DNA of 64,000 nucleotides from Pontederia crassipes (Eukaryota > Streptophyta > Magnoliopsida > Commelinales > Pontederiaceae), in assembly GCA_030549335.1 (NCBI GenBank), contig CM060196.1, positions 12,229,501-12,293,500 on the forward strand. The letters run 5' to 3'. How positions within the stretch are numbered: position 1 is the stretch's first letter; the number at the start of each line of letters is the position of its first letter. Under the pieces are notes generated by a model. That model made no database searches and was not told the origin of the DNA. It saw only the letters and a list, made by a program, of their open reading frames with translations. The translations under genes were made by a program, and so were the position numbers. Below are positions 36,675 through 47,900 of this stretch, in pieces.

Positions 36675-36830
36675 TCCCTAAAAGCTTCACATGTTATCGA
36701 CATATCACAAACATATCACAAATTGTATAACATATTATAGACATATCGCAAACATATCACAAATTGTATAACATATCATAGACATATCACAAACATATCA
36801 CAAATTGTATAACATATCGTAATAAAATAG
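36675..36830. repeat. Minisatellite B in the MULE
   Basis: About three copies of a roughly 49-bp unit containing ACATATCACAAATTGTATAA and a second CATATCACAAA. Confidence 0.85.
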
Positions 36831-36939
36831 TGACCTTTATTTTCCTTCCTATCTTAACCATTGTGGATTATTAACTTATTTACTTCTCAACAGGGCCGGC
36901 TCAACCTATTGGGAGACCTAGAGCAAAAGATATATCTAT

Positions 36940-37121
36940 AAGTTCATCAAAACTAATACAACTACAGAAAGTTCTCAACAGGTTATATCGCAGCATATTA
37001 CAACTACAAAAAGTTCATCAAAACTAATACATGTTCATATCAACTACAGAAAGTTCATTACAAAGTAATACATGTTCATATCAACTACAAAAAGTTCATT
37101 ACAAATACAAGTTCATTGCAA
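36940..37121. repeat. Minisatellite C in the MULE
   Basis: Repeated AACTACARAAAGTTCAT and ACTAATACATGTTCATATC segments, about four to five irregular copies, immediately 3' of the minus-strand GRF gene. They may form its 3' UTR. Confidence 0.75.
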
Positions 37122-37601
37122 CTACAGAAAGTTCATATTGACTAATACAAATGATATTATCATTCCAAGAAGTAAATACATGATTTTGTCTCTCCTTGCA
37201 ACATCTTCATAGGCGATAATTTTATTCACCAACCCTATTAAAATGATCCTATATTTATCTGATCTTCTCCTTTGAACTTTTTCATCGTTCTTTAACAAGC
37301 TTCTTAAAATATTCTTATGCCGATCATCCATAGCCGGATCGAACCACTGAAAAAAAATTACAATCTTCATGTGGAGGCTTACCCTGTAAGAATATTTACA
37401 CAAAATGAACATTATACACCGAATGAAGGCCAAAATACATTACTTATTTGCAATGAAAATGTTTACCCGATAATGACAGCACCCCCAAAATCACCTCCTA
37501 GGATTATTATTTGTCCATGAAATTTGTAATATTGCTTTATCACCACACACACAAAAAGGAATATCTAATTGACGTGATATGAAAGAGGTAAAAGATGACA
37601 T
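37122..37601 (-). pseudogene. GRF-type zinc-finger protein with C-terminal membrane helix, carried by the MULE
   Basis: Two exons on the minus strand. Exon 1 is 37601-37467 (45 codons, phase 0, donor GTAAAC). Exon 2 is 37383-37122 (acceptor TTACAG). Exon 1 starts MSSFTSF and has CVCGDKAILQISWTNNNP followed by RR, a TGA, then FWGC, the GRF-finger pattern C-x-CG...SWT..NP.RRF.GC. Exon 2 supplies the last Cys (EDCNFF) and, after one extra T in a T8 run, QWFDP, then a basic segment and a C-terminal hydrophobic stretch (IMYLLLGMIISFVLV). Small plant GRF proteins share this finger, helix and membrane-segment layout. The stop fits CGA to TGA decay. It converges on the transposase, the arrangement of mudrA/mudrB in MuDR. 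Capture of a host gene versus a long-term element gene cannot be decided here. Confidence 0.72.
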
Positions 37602-37869
37602 GCTTGACCTGTGAAACAAGACATGCATGCATACATGAACACGGCAAAGTAACATGAAACAAATAAGTATCAATAAGGATATCAAATGCCTGATTATCAA
37701 TAAGGATATCAATAAGTAACATGCATTCATTGGAAGAGCATTATCAATAAGGATATCAAATGTCTGATTAGCCGGCATTATCAATTGAGTTGTCGTTTAT
37801 CGCTGCTACAAGCTGATCAGAGGATTGTCTAATGAGCAAAAATAAAAAAGTTTCAGCAAAGTTTCACAA

Positions 37870-38812
37870 AGTTTCAAGGAGGGGCAGGCGGCGGTGGCGC
37901 CGGGCGGGGTCGTGCGCAGGCCAGGCGGCGGCGGTCGGGATCTTGCGCGCGGGGCAGGGCAGGCGGCGACGGCAAGCGTGCGGCCTGGTCGAAAAAAACA
38001 AATGTGGTCGGAAAACTTGGAAAAACATAGATCGGAAAAAATGGATGAACGTCGGGAGAACACACCTTAGGCCGGGGTCTTGCGAGCAGGGCGGGCGGCG
38101 GCGGTCGGGATCTTGCGCGCGGGGCAGGCGCGGCGGCGGCGGTCGGGACCTTGCGCACGGGGCAGGCCAGGCGGTCGCGACGGCGGTCGGGATCTTGCGC
38201 GCGGGGCAGGCCAGGCCAGGCGGCGGCGGCGGCGAGTGTGCGGCCTGGTCGGAAACAAACAAAAGTGGTCGAAAAAGTTGGAAAAACATAGATCAGTGGT
38301 CGGAAAAATGGATAAACGTCGGAAGAACGCACCTTAGGTCGGAAACACCCAGATCTGGGCGAATCTCGTCGGAGACACGCAGATCCAGTCGCCTGGGACG
38401 CGCGAGAGAGGGGCCATCGTGGATCGTGCGGATCTCATCGGAGACACGCAGATCCGATCGTTGGGGACCGAGAATGGGGGGACACGTAGATCCGGTCGTT
38501 GGGGACACACAGATCCGTCGGGGACCGTCTTTTGCCGCGCCGATCGCCAACGAGAGAGGCGCGTCGTGCGGTGGCCGGCCGATCGCCCAATCGAGAGGTG
38601 AGAGAGAGACGGTAGAAAAGGCTCATTTTTTACCGTAGCGAGCGCAATATATACGACGGTCCGATCGAGAATCGGACCGACCGGCCGGGGGACACGATTT
38701 TGAACTCAACAAACCGGTTTAAGAGAAAAAACTAGTATTTCCATCGATCGGACGGGCGCCCGAAAATGGGGGACGGTCCCCCATTTTAGATGGGGGGACA
38801 CCCATTATATCC
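37870..38812 (-). repeat. Right terminal inverted repeat of the MULE
   Basis: Inverse complement of the left TIR, including two GC-rich direct blocks and the terminal palindrome. The match is close enough to align by eye over the whole length, with scattered substitutions and indels. Confidence 0.82.
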
Positions 38813-38935
38813 TTTTTATAACATCAATTCTTCCCCTCTTAATATTTTTATAACATTAATTCACCCTCTCTAATTTTTATATAACATCAATTCACCCCTC
38901 TTCATATTTTTATAACATTAATTCACCACTCTCAA
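38813..38935. repeat. Degenerate AT-rich tandem repeat flanking the MULE
   Basis: About four copies of a roughly 30-35-bp unit reading TTTTTATAACATTAATTCACC with variants. The first copy overlaps the 9-bp MULE target duplication. Confidence 0.7.
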
Positions 38936-40559
38936 TATTTAAGATTATTAATATTTGAGTAATTTAAAATTATGGTGAACGAGCGATAAATATATATTTT
39001 CTTAATTAAAATGATAACTTTAACGATCAAATTTAAAACTACTGACATTCGACCAACTCGGCGCGAACTAACCTTGGTTCGCTAAGTTGGTATACTTTCA
39101 CGCATATCTTTTCGAGATATTTCATGAAAATTATATTTACTTCATGCTTATCCAATTGCTAATATATTATACTATAATCAATTGAAATATAGAATTTTTA
39201 TCTCATTGTTTATACTTCCTCAAAATATATAATATGTATATTGTTCCATTGTTTTTTTGGTAATCCAATTGGAAGCCAATGTGTAAAGACTCAAGATTAT
39301 TGCGCACAAAACTTTATTATTTAGTCAATTAAATCAATCCAGTATGGAGGGATCGTTGACATGTATAATATTTCTTTCAAGATATTTCTCATTATCTGAT
39401 TATCATACCTATCCCATGAAATAAGTTAGTTCATTCATTTTAGATTCCTGCCATTCTCATACACAAATATTAATGTCTATTGACTAGGAATCTTTAAAGA
39501 TAATAGCATGAAAATCGAATACGATTTTTAAAGTATGATATGTCGAAATTTTATAATAATATATCTATATTTTAAAATTTAATTCGGCTGATCGATTGAA
39601 TCAACTGTCAGTTCTCATACCTTATCCCGTGCAATAAATTAATTCATTAATTTTATTGTCCTTCCATTTCTTTATATATATAACATTGACTAGGAATCTT
39701 AAAAAATAGTTAATAGCAGGAAAAAGGAATCTTAATTCTTAAATAGAAGGATATAAATATATAAATATTTTTTGTCTCAATCGCGTGCCTAAAAGAGCTC
39801 CCCATCCCTAGCAGTGACGAAATCGGATGGAGACATGAAACCATCACCTCCTCTCCTTTTCCTTTCCGCATCAACATAGGAGTGTAACGTGATCTCCACC
39901 TTACATTATCATGTTGTTTAGATGATAAGTCTTAAAGCTTTAATATTTATTTGATATAAAGCTTCAACTTTTATTTTTATGTAAAAAGTCATGAACCTTT
40001 AAAGTGATTACAGATAAAACTTATTATTATACTTCTGTTGAGACGAGAAATGTTAATATTGATTCCAGAATTATGTATATGAATGCCATGAGTTTTTAAG
40101 AAAAAAATAATATTACGTTTAGATGTAACGGTCTGGAAAAATCATAATAAATAACGACTTATGACAATTTAAGCATAAAAATTACCGAGTCAGATATTTA
40201 ATTATTTTAATCTATTCAATTATAATATCAGTTAATACTTATCATTAAATTAAATATTAATGCCGTTTTAGATAAAAATAAATTTTGACTTTTTTTCCTC
40301 ATAAAATTTACCCGAAATTAAATAGCATACGTAGGGCTGCACATTACATTATTACATTTCCTTTTGCCAGCAAAGGCCAAAGGGGCATACAAAAACTTAC
40401 CAACGGTCCTCAAGCTGAAATAGTTATTATTATAATAGAAGAAAACGAGGACAGAGTTAAAATGACAAGTTCAATATTTTTTTTATTATTGCAAAGTTCT
40501 TGAATTTAATGCACATGAAAGTAATTTAAAAATAAAGGAGCGATGGAGTATTTCACGGT
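38936..40559. other. AT-rich intergenic DNA, nothing recognised
   Basis: No coding exon, terminal repeat or motif was recognised. It is the presumed distal 5' flank of BAC2. Confidence 0.45.
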
Positions 40560-41512
40560 ACTCGATTATGTTTTTTTTTTTCAAAATTTGTGTGAGTCAT
40601 CGATATCATAATTTTATTCTGATATATATTTTCCAGGATACTATTAATAATTTAAGATTGAAAAAAGTAAAAAAAAATCCCACGGTAAAATCACGATCTG
40701 TTAATGCATTTATTTGCATCTGCGAAATGTATAAATGCACTCGTGTACCCAAAGTCTCCGAGCGACCTGACGAATACCACCACCACCACCCCGAGCCACT
40801 CGTTCCGCCAGCATTGCTCTCTCTCTCTCTCTCTTCCCCCCTCCCCTCTCCCTCTCCTTCGCAGACCCTCGGTAAGCAGAAAGTTTGGCCGTTTCCGTCG
40901 CCATCTCTCTCTCTCCCTCTCTCTCTCTCTCTCAAGTCTCAAGAGTACAGACAGGCATCGAGAAAAAACAAACTAAAAGAAGGGAAAAACAATAATATCA
41001 TTTACACATGAAGAAGAAAATGAAGAAGGCACGGCCTCCATTTCCTGCCCACATCTGGCCATAAACAACACCCTGTCCCTGCAACCCCTGTTCTTCACCC
41101 TCTCTCTCTCCCCCTCTCTCAGTTAACTTGATGTATAATATATCGCCCCATGCTACTTTTTCTTTCTATTCTCTCCCGAGTTCTTCTTACTAATCATCGA
41201 TCATTTGCAGTACAGAGACAGCTCTCCCCCTCTCTCTCCCCCTCCCCTCTTCTCTGGAGGACATCTTTGCCTTGCATGCCTTGAAGCAACAGCATATAAC
41301 TGCATATGGTTATGCAAAAGTTGGCCTGTTGATTCCTATGCCATATAATTCTCTGTGGTACGCATCATGTTTGTTTTATGAATACATAAATAGGAGTGAA
41401 GGTTCACACGCTTGGTAATTTCTTGGGAGGGGTTTTGCTTATTAGTGGTGAAGAAGAAGAGGCAGCGGCGGCAGCAGCAGCAGCAGCAGCCGGGGAGGTA
41501 AAAGGATCAGCT
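40560..41512 (+). promoter_or_regulatory. BAC2 promoter and 5' leader region
   Basis: Contains CT-rich microsatellite blocks (about 40811-40860, 40904-40935, 41100-41120 and 41225-41250), common in plant 5' leaders and core promoters. An AT-rich TATAATATAT lies at 41132-41141. A CAG/GCG trinucleotide run (41463-41490) lies just upstream of the start. The transcription start cannot be fixed from sequence alone. Confidence 0.4.
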
Positions 41513-43906
41513 ATGGATTTCTGGCCGGAGTTCTTGGCGAGCAGCTGGGGGAGGGAGTTCGTGGCGGGCGGGATCGGCGGCATGGCCGGCGTCGTCTCGG
41601 GCTACCCACTTGACACCCTCCGCGTGCGCTTGCAGCAGCCCCTGCAGGCTCCGTCCCCGTCCACGTCCCCGTCGTCGACGGTGGCTGCAGGACTCGGCGG
41701 CGCGCGACCCCGCCGGCCGTCGGCCGTGGGTCTGCTGCGGAACATCGTGGCGTCGGAAGGGCCGGCAGCGCTCTACCGAGGCATGGCCGCCCCCCTGACG
41801 TCGGTCGCTTTCCAGGTCAGTTGTTTATATAAAGACTGCTCTTTTTCGATCATCTCTTTCGTCTGTGAATCCAAGAAAAAACTGGTTTTATTTTTCACCC
41901 TTAAGAAACTTCGAACTCGATTCTTACAAAAAAGGAAAAAAAAATGTTTACGGTTACCAAGATAAACGATATAATATGAACGATTCATTTAAGCCTCATT
42001 ATTATGAGTTTTGTATTTGTTTGTGTTCTTTGTGTGAACTTATTTTGGGACCAAATCCTGATAAGCATGTCTGCGTATGAACGTAACTTGAGCATTTCTT
42101 TGGCATATTAAACCATCCAAATTAGTAACAATCGGACGATTCGGACGGATCACTCTAATATAAACTTTCTGCTGGTACAAAATTGACCACACATAAGAAG
42201 TATTTCTGTTCAGTTTGCATGTATAAATTAAGAATAATACATTTAACAGAATCACTAAGCATTAGTTGATATATTAAGGCGAGATCACTAATTGACGTAG
42301 CTCTTACTCATTTACATTATTAAATTAAATGAGCGGTAAAGCATTCATGATTCATTCAATCTAATTCTCAGTGCTTAAAGCATCGTTATCCAAAAGTCAC
42401 ACGTTGTGGTATATTAAGGTGTGAGTTGAGACCATACGAGTTATGAGTCTGGAATTCTCTTTTCAATCTTTATCCCGGGAGCTTTTTCGTCTCAACAAGA
42501 AATGATGGTCAGACACATGCATCCGGTAAGAACATGAAGTGGAGAATTTGGCTTTTGCTACGTACGTAACGTATATGCGTGCCCTGTTATTTAATTACTT
42601 AAACGAAATCAACGCACAATCAAAAGGCATAGAGTTGTGTCTTCCAAATTAATTGCTTATGTTTGGTGGTCGGCCTTTTAGTTAGGATTCTTAAACTGCA
42701 ATCGTAACAAGTCACTCCATCCATCTCCATTTCTCTCTGACTTGGATACGTTTGTTTTCTGTCTCTGCTGAATCACGTGTCTGTTTAAACTAGGAACACT
42801 TTTTTTTTTTCTTCCTTTCTATTGTTACAAATGAGTCTAAGCTTGGCGTGATATAAGGAAAGACATATATAATACTAAAAGCAATTAAATTAAGACATTA
42901 TTCGCTTACGTAGCTTAGTTGTGTGTATGACAAATGATGGCACCTTAGTCCTCCAGCTAATATTATACTTTGTTTGTTAATTTCAAAGATTATTAAAAAT
43001 GTCTTCCTGTAATTTTTTTTCTTCTAAAACTTATTTTGGTAAAAAAATGTATTAGTGGAAAAAAGTGTGTCAAAAGAAAACATGATCAACGAAGACGTCG
43101 TCGCTTCCTCTTCATTCGCATCGTTAACTGCAACAGCCGCAACGCCATTAACGATCTGCTTCTTCTGTTTGCAGAACGCCGTGGTGTTCCAAATCTACGC
43201 GATCCTATCGAGGGCGCTCGATCCGCGAAACGCCGGCGACGACCCTCCGTCCTACCAGAGCGTCGCCCTGGGCGGAATCGGCACGGGAGCGCTGCAGAGC
43301 TTGATGCTGAGCCCCGTGGAGCTCGTCAAGATCAGGCTCCAGCTGCAGGCGGCGGGGCACAAGAGGGCCTCCGGCCGCCGGCTGGGGCCGCTCAACATGG
43401 CCCGGAGCATCATGCGGAGGGAGGGCGTCCGAGGCGTGTACCGCGGCCTCCTCATCACCGTCCTGCGGGACGCGCCGGCGCACGGGGTCTACTTCTGGAC
43501 GTACGAGTACGCGAGGGAGCAGCTCCACCCGGGATGCCGCCGGAGCGGGCAGGAGACCCTCGGGACCATGCTGGTGGCCGGAGGCCTCGCCGGGGTGGCG
43601 AGCTGGGTCTGCTGCTACCCGCTGGACGTGGTCAAGTCCAGGCTCCAGGCGCAGTCGAAGCCGGTGCTGCCGGACCAGCCACCGGCCAAGTACCTCGGCA
43701 TCGTCGACTGCTTCCGTAAGAGTGTGCGGGAGGAGGGCGTCCAGGTGCTGTTCCGCGGGCTGGGGACCGCCGTGACCAGGGCGTTCGTCGTCAACGGCGC
43801 CATCTTCGCCGCCTACGAGCTCGCTCTAAGGTTCTTAGTCAGCAGCAACAACAGGAACAGCATCATTCAGGAGCAACAACGTAGAGTGCCCATCGAAGAG
43901 AATTAG
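41513..43906 (+). CDS. BAC2: Mitochondrial basic amino acid carrier, BAC2 type
   Basis: Two exons, 41513-41815 and 43175-43906, joined in phase 0 across a 1359-bp GT-AG intron, give 344 residues, a normal mitochondrial carrier length. The start is the ATG of MDFWPEF, as in plant BAC2; the frame is open upstream without another ATG. Three repeats each carry the carrier signature: YPLDTLRVRLQ, SPVELVKIRLQ and YPLDVVKSRLQ. Matching second-helix signatures follow (ALYRGMAAPL, GVYRGLLITV, VLFRGLGTAV). Family-specific stretches include DAPAHGVYFWTYEY and TRAFVVNGAIFAAYE. Plant BAC2 transports Arg, Lys, ornithine and His across the inner membrane and works in arginine catabolism and stress-linked proline metabolism. 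A low-complexity Ser/Pro insert (about residues 43-55) follows repeat-1 helix 1. It converges with SWEETIE. Confidence 0.93.
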
Positions 43907-44189
43907 TAGAAACCAAAAGATTTGTGGATTGAACATTAAATTATATTCATTTTAGTATCACTTTTTTTTTACTGTGTGCTTTCTCAGGAAGATTTGTTAG
44001 ATGAATACGAGAACTCTCTCCAAGGTAATGGATATGATTTTATCTACGAGGTCATTGTGTTCCAAACATTTGAAGGGAAAAAAATGAAGATTTGTAATGG
44101 AGAGGAAAAGAAATTGTCACAAGGTTGAAGTACCTATCACGCCACATGCTTATTGATGGATGTTGATGTGAAATCAGCAGTGGCGTGAT
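43907..44189. other. 3' flank of BAC2
   Basis: Probable 3' UTR and terminator side of BAC2, AT-rich. No specific polyadenylation signal is called. Confidence 0.4.
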
Positions 44190-44760
44190 GTTATGGGTTG
44201 TGAGTTGTGACTGATGCATAAGGTTGCTCAAAGGTGTCGAAATTGACCATTGTAATACGAACATGGTCTTCATCACATGTCAGATTGAATGAGCATACGG
44301 CCAGTAAACAAAGCGAGAAAACCTTGGAATTGCTCCCAAACACGTTTCCCACTTTGTTATTACTGGTGACCAAGACGTACATGGGCAATGAAAGAATAAA
44401 TGTTCCAGTGGGTCACCAAAATAAAGAAAATGGACCTGATCTGTTGATTGTAGCTTGGTATTACAATCGTTATAATGAAAATACAATCCAATCATTGTTC
44501 CGGATTTGTGCACTCATTTCTTGAACACAGATCTCTTATGAATAAATTATCCACGCAAAACAGATGAAAGAAAAATTTACCACGGGCGATTGACGAACAT
44601 CCTGTGTGAATGTGAGATGCCAGACATACCACAGACCGACTGGGGGCACTAGTGATCTTAAAAGGTGTAAATTAGCCTTTTGCTTGCCTGCCATTGCGCT
44701 GTGATCTTCTCCTAAATTCATAATTCTCTTGGGACAAGAGTAGAGGAAGTCTCTCACCTT
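44190..44760 (-). pseudogene. LINE zf-RVT-like remnant
   Basis: On the minus strand a frame reads FGDPLEHLFFHCPCTSW, resembling the C..C...E...HLFF.CP core of the zinc-binding domain downstream of LINE reverse transcriptases. Surrounding sequence is open in pieces but has stops. It sits in the short gap between the convergent BAC2 and SWEETIE 3' ends. Confidence 0.4.
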
Positions 44761-44924
44761 TATACTCTTCTGAGTTCACCATTGTGCATCTCTACTACTG
44801 TTTTGTAATTCGCCCCCAAACTCACCACATAGCAGATGTTCCTTTTTTTCTGAGGAACAGCGAACGTTCCTTGCCCTCAGATCTGATCATCAACGACAAC
44901 ATGCTTCGAATCAACATTCTCCTT

Positions 44925-47900
44925 TTAGGGGTTACGATCCTTGTCTACAGCAGCCTCACTGTTTAGATGATGGCTCTCAGCATCTTCCTCTTGGCTATCG
45001 TTGGAAGCAGCAACAAAATCACTGCCTGGACTTGTTACTTGGGTCCCATGTTGACGATGCTGATACTGATCCTCATCCTCATCCTCATACGAAGATGGAG
45101 GGTGGAATGCATCTTCTTTGGATGTATTATCATTATTCATACTTTCACGAGCAACCTCCTCATGATTATCAGCACCCACGTGATAATCCTTTGAGTCAGC
45201 AGGCACATCATCCACATATGCATCAGGTAAACCTTCACTAACCGCTCCAGCTGTCACAACGATATCTTTGACTACTTCAGTCTGTTCCGTAATCACCTCA
45301 TTTAGCTTATTCTTGTGCTCAACAGAACTTTCCACATTATCTCCTTCTATTGCTATGTTTAACTCATTATTCCTTTGAGAGTGAGCCTGAAAATTTCCAC
45401 TGGAACTACTTTCTCTGACCTCGTAATCTGAATGATGATAACCTGAATTCCTATCAGTTTCATCTCGAAAACTAACCCCTTCTAGCCCAGCACTAGGCAA
45501 AGGATTATCTGCCTCATCGACAGCTTCAGAGCTAACAGGACACCGAGTATTGACATTATTATCATCATCATTTTGGTTAAAATTGGTATCTGTAGGTGAG
45601 GAACTATCTGATGCAGAAGTTTCAGATATTTTATGTGGATCAACTTCAGAAACTGATGTAACATTGGCATCCAGGGATTGGAAGGAATCCCAATCCCCAT
45701 AATCGGCTTCATCATCACTATTCACTGTGCTATTCCCATGCTCATGTGTATGTTGTTGTTTGAAATCAGAAGACTGAGTCTGACTATGCAAGGGATTATC
45801 TGCCTCATGGACAACTTCAAAACTAAGAGGATTATCTGCCTCATTTTGGTTAAATTTGCTATCTGCAAGCAAAGAATTATCAGATGCAACAGTTTCAGAG
45901 ATTTCATGTGGACTAACTTCAGAAACTGAAGCAGTGTTAGCAGGCAGGGATTGGAAGGAATCCCAATCCCCATCGTCGTCATCATCATCATTCACACGAT
46001 CAGCTCCTTTGCCATTCTCATGCGTCTGAATACGTGCTTGTTTGAAATCAGAAGCCTGAATCTGAGTATCTTCTACATTAGGCGCTGGGATATTTGATTT
46101 GAATTGCATCTGCACTGGACCCTGATTGACAGAAGCACGAATCATATCCTGAAAATGAAAGGTCGGGCTGTTAGTTCTATATGCAAAATAGTCATAATAA
46201 TCACAATGACGGATACAATTACTGGGCCATGAATACACAAATATATTCTAACCTGAAGTTGCTGCCGTTCTTTCACTGGCATTGCCAACATCATATCTTT
46301 AATTCGAGAAGCAACTGAAGGAATCTGAACAATACGGGAAACCATTCTCGTAGCGGTGATGTTAACATCATTGAGTTCCTAAATTTGGTTCCGCAGTAAG
46401 ATAACATGAGAATCAACAGTAACGAATAAAGATGAATTAACAGTCTTGAAAGCCTTAGGATAACCTGTGAATCATGTTTCCTTGTAAGAGAGAAAACAAG
46501 AAGCAAAGCATCTAGAAGCAGCCCTGTGACAGCTTGGTGGTATTCACTTCCTTGTGAGAGTGAGTTAATTAGGAAAAGAAAATTTAGACATTCGCCAATG
46601 ACAGTTCCAGATTCCTTGCTTATGTGTCCCTGGAACAAAGAGTCGATCAGTCTCTGCGCGAGCATTCTATACACTATCAAATTTACCAAGCTTACCTTCA
46701 AAATCTGTTGAATCAGAGCAAAGAAGTCCACAATAATTTCTACAGTGAAGAGTAAAACAAAAGAATTCTTCTTTCCTTGAGAACCTTCACCAAGTTCTCC
46801 CTGGACAATGGATTTTATCACATGAATTCCTAATGCCTGAACCTGTCCATTTTGTTTTAGGTTAGTTATTTTCTTCAAAACTACTAGATTATTGGGCTAT
46901 ATCTATCAAATTAAAAAGAAACATAACAAAACCTGTATGCTTGTGTTACTGAGAATATTGCTAAAGCACTTTGTGCAGCTCCTGAAGATGCTAAATAGAA
47001 ACATGCTATTACTTTGCTCTTTCTGTCCTAAATGTAGAGTTTCGTGAATAAGTCTAGCAAGAGAGACAATCTCATCTAGAGAGAAGATAAGTATCTTCAG
47101 CACATGTTTGTACAAGTCACTTGTCTTGTTCTGGATATTGGAAATTCTTATCATGCAAGTATCTGTCAAAGCTGTTAATGTGTTAGCCCATGCAGCAAAG
47201 ACTGCCCTTTGATTGCTATCATTGGCACTGTTCGCATCATTTGCAGCTGCAAAGAAACAGAAATAACATTATTTCTTTTCTAGAAGCATTAGTTATGCAC
47301 ACGATTTAATTGATGGCATAATGACCATTCATAGAGGAACATCAAGTTGTATTCGAAAACTACACTGACCTACACTTTATGATTGGCCAGGATGACTGAG
47401 GTAACCATGAACTTCACAAACATGCACATAAATTAAGAAATATTTTATATCCAAACTTGTTCATAATTTTTCCTTCTAGAAAATTCTCTCTCTTTATGTT
47501 CTGTGATATGCGGCCAGCAAACAACACAACGTGAAAGTTCTAAGTCTACATATTAAGAATATTCTAATTATTTTAACTGGACTTGAGCTCTCAATGTTTA
47601 GTTACATTGGTAAGTGGATTAGCTGTAAGTAGTAGTCTTAGAAATGTCTCAAAAGACTGCAATGTACTGTTTCGCATTTTAAATCTTACCTCTTAAACAT
47701 TTTCGCACAGAAGGTGTTATGCTTTGAACAAAGTAGGCCACTTTTGATAAGACCAAATCTGTTGAGGCCGCTGTAAAGCACTTATTAGAAAGTGATACAA
47801 GTGCCATTATCAATTTCTGGCAATTCTCCTACATGACAAAGGTGACGAATCATAAGCAAGATAAAAGGGAAGGAAGAAATACAATACATAAGATAGTTAT

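Larger units (their letters stand above)
32473..38812. mobile_element. Mutator-like element with long TIRs, FAR1 transposase and GRF zinc-finger gene
   Basis: A 6340-bp element. Both ends read GGATAWAATGGGTGTCCC inward and each contains a terminal hairpin of C-runs and G-runs. It is flanked by identical 9-bp TTTTTATAA (32464-32472 and 38813-38821), the Mutator-superfamily duplication length. Inverted repeats of about 0.94 kb enclose a FAR1-type transposase on the plus strand, three minisatellites, and a convergent GRF zinc-finger gene on the minus strand. Both genes carry disabling changes, so this copy is probably immobile on its own. Confidence 0.88.

Noticed and set aside
40568..41011. 147-codon ORF upstream of BAC2
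   Set aside because: Mostly translated CT microsatellite (Ser/Leu/Pro runs); treated as leader DNA.
43036..43719. 227-codon ORF overlapping BAC2 exon 2
   Set aside because: Out-of-frame shadow of the high-GC carrier exon; Arg/Gly/Ala-rich without domains.
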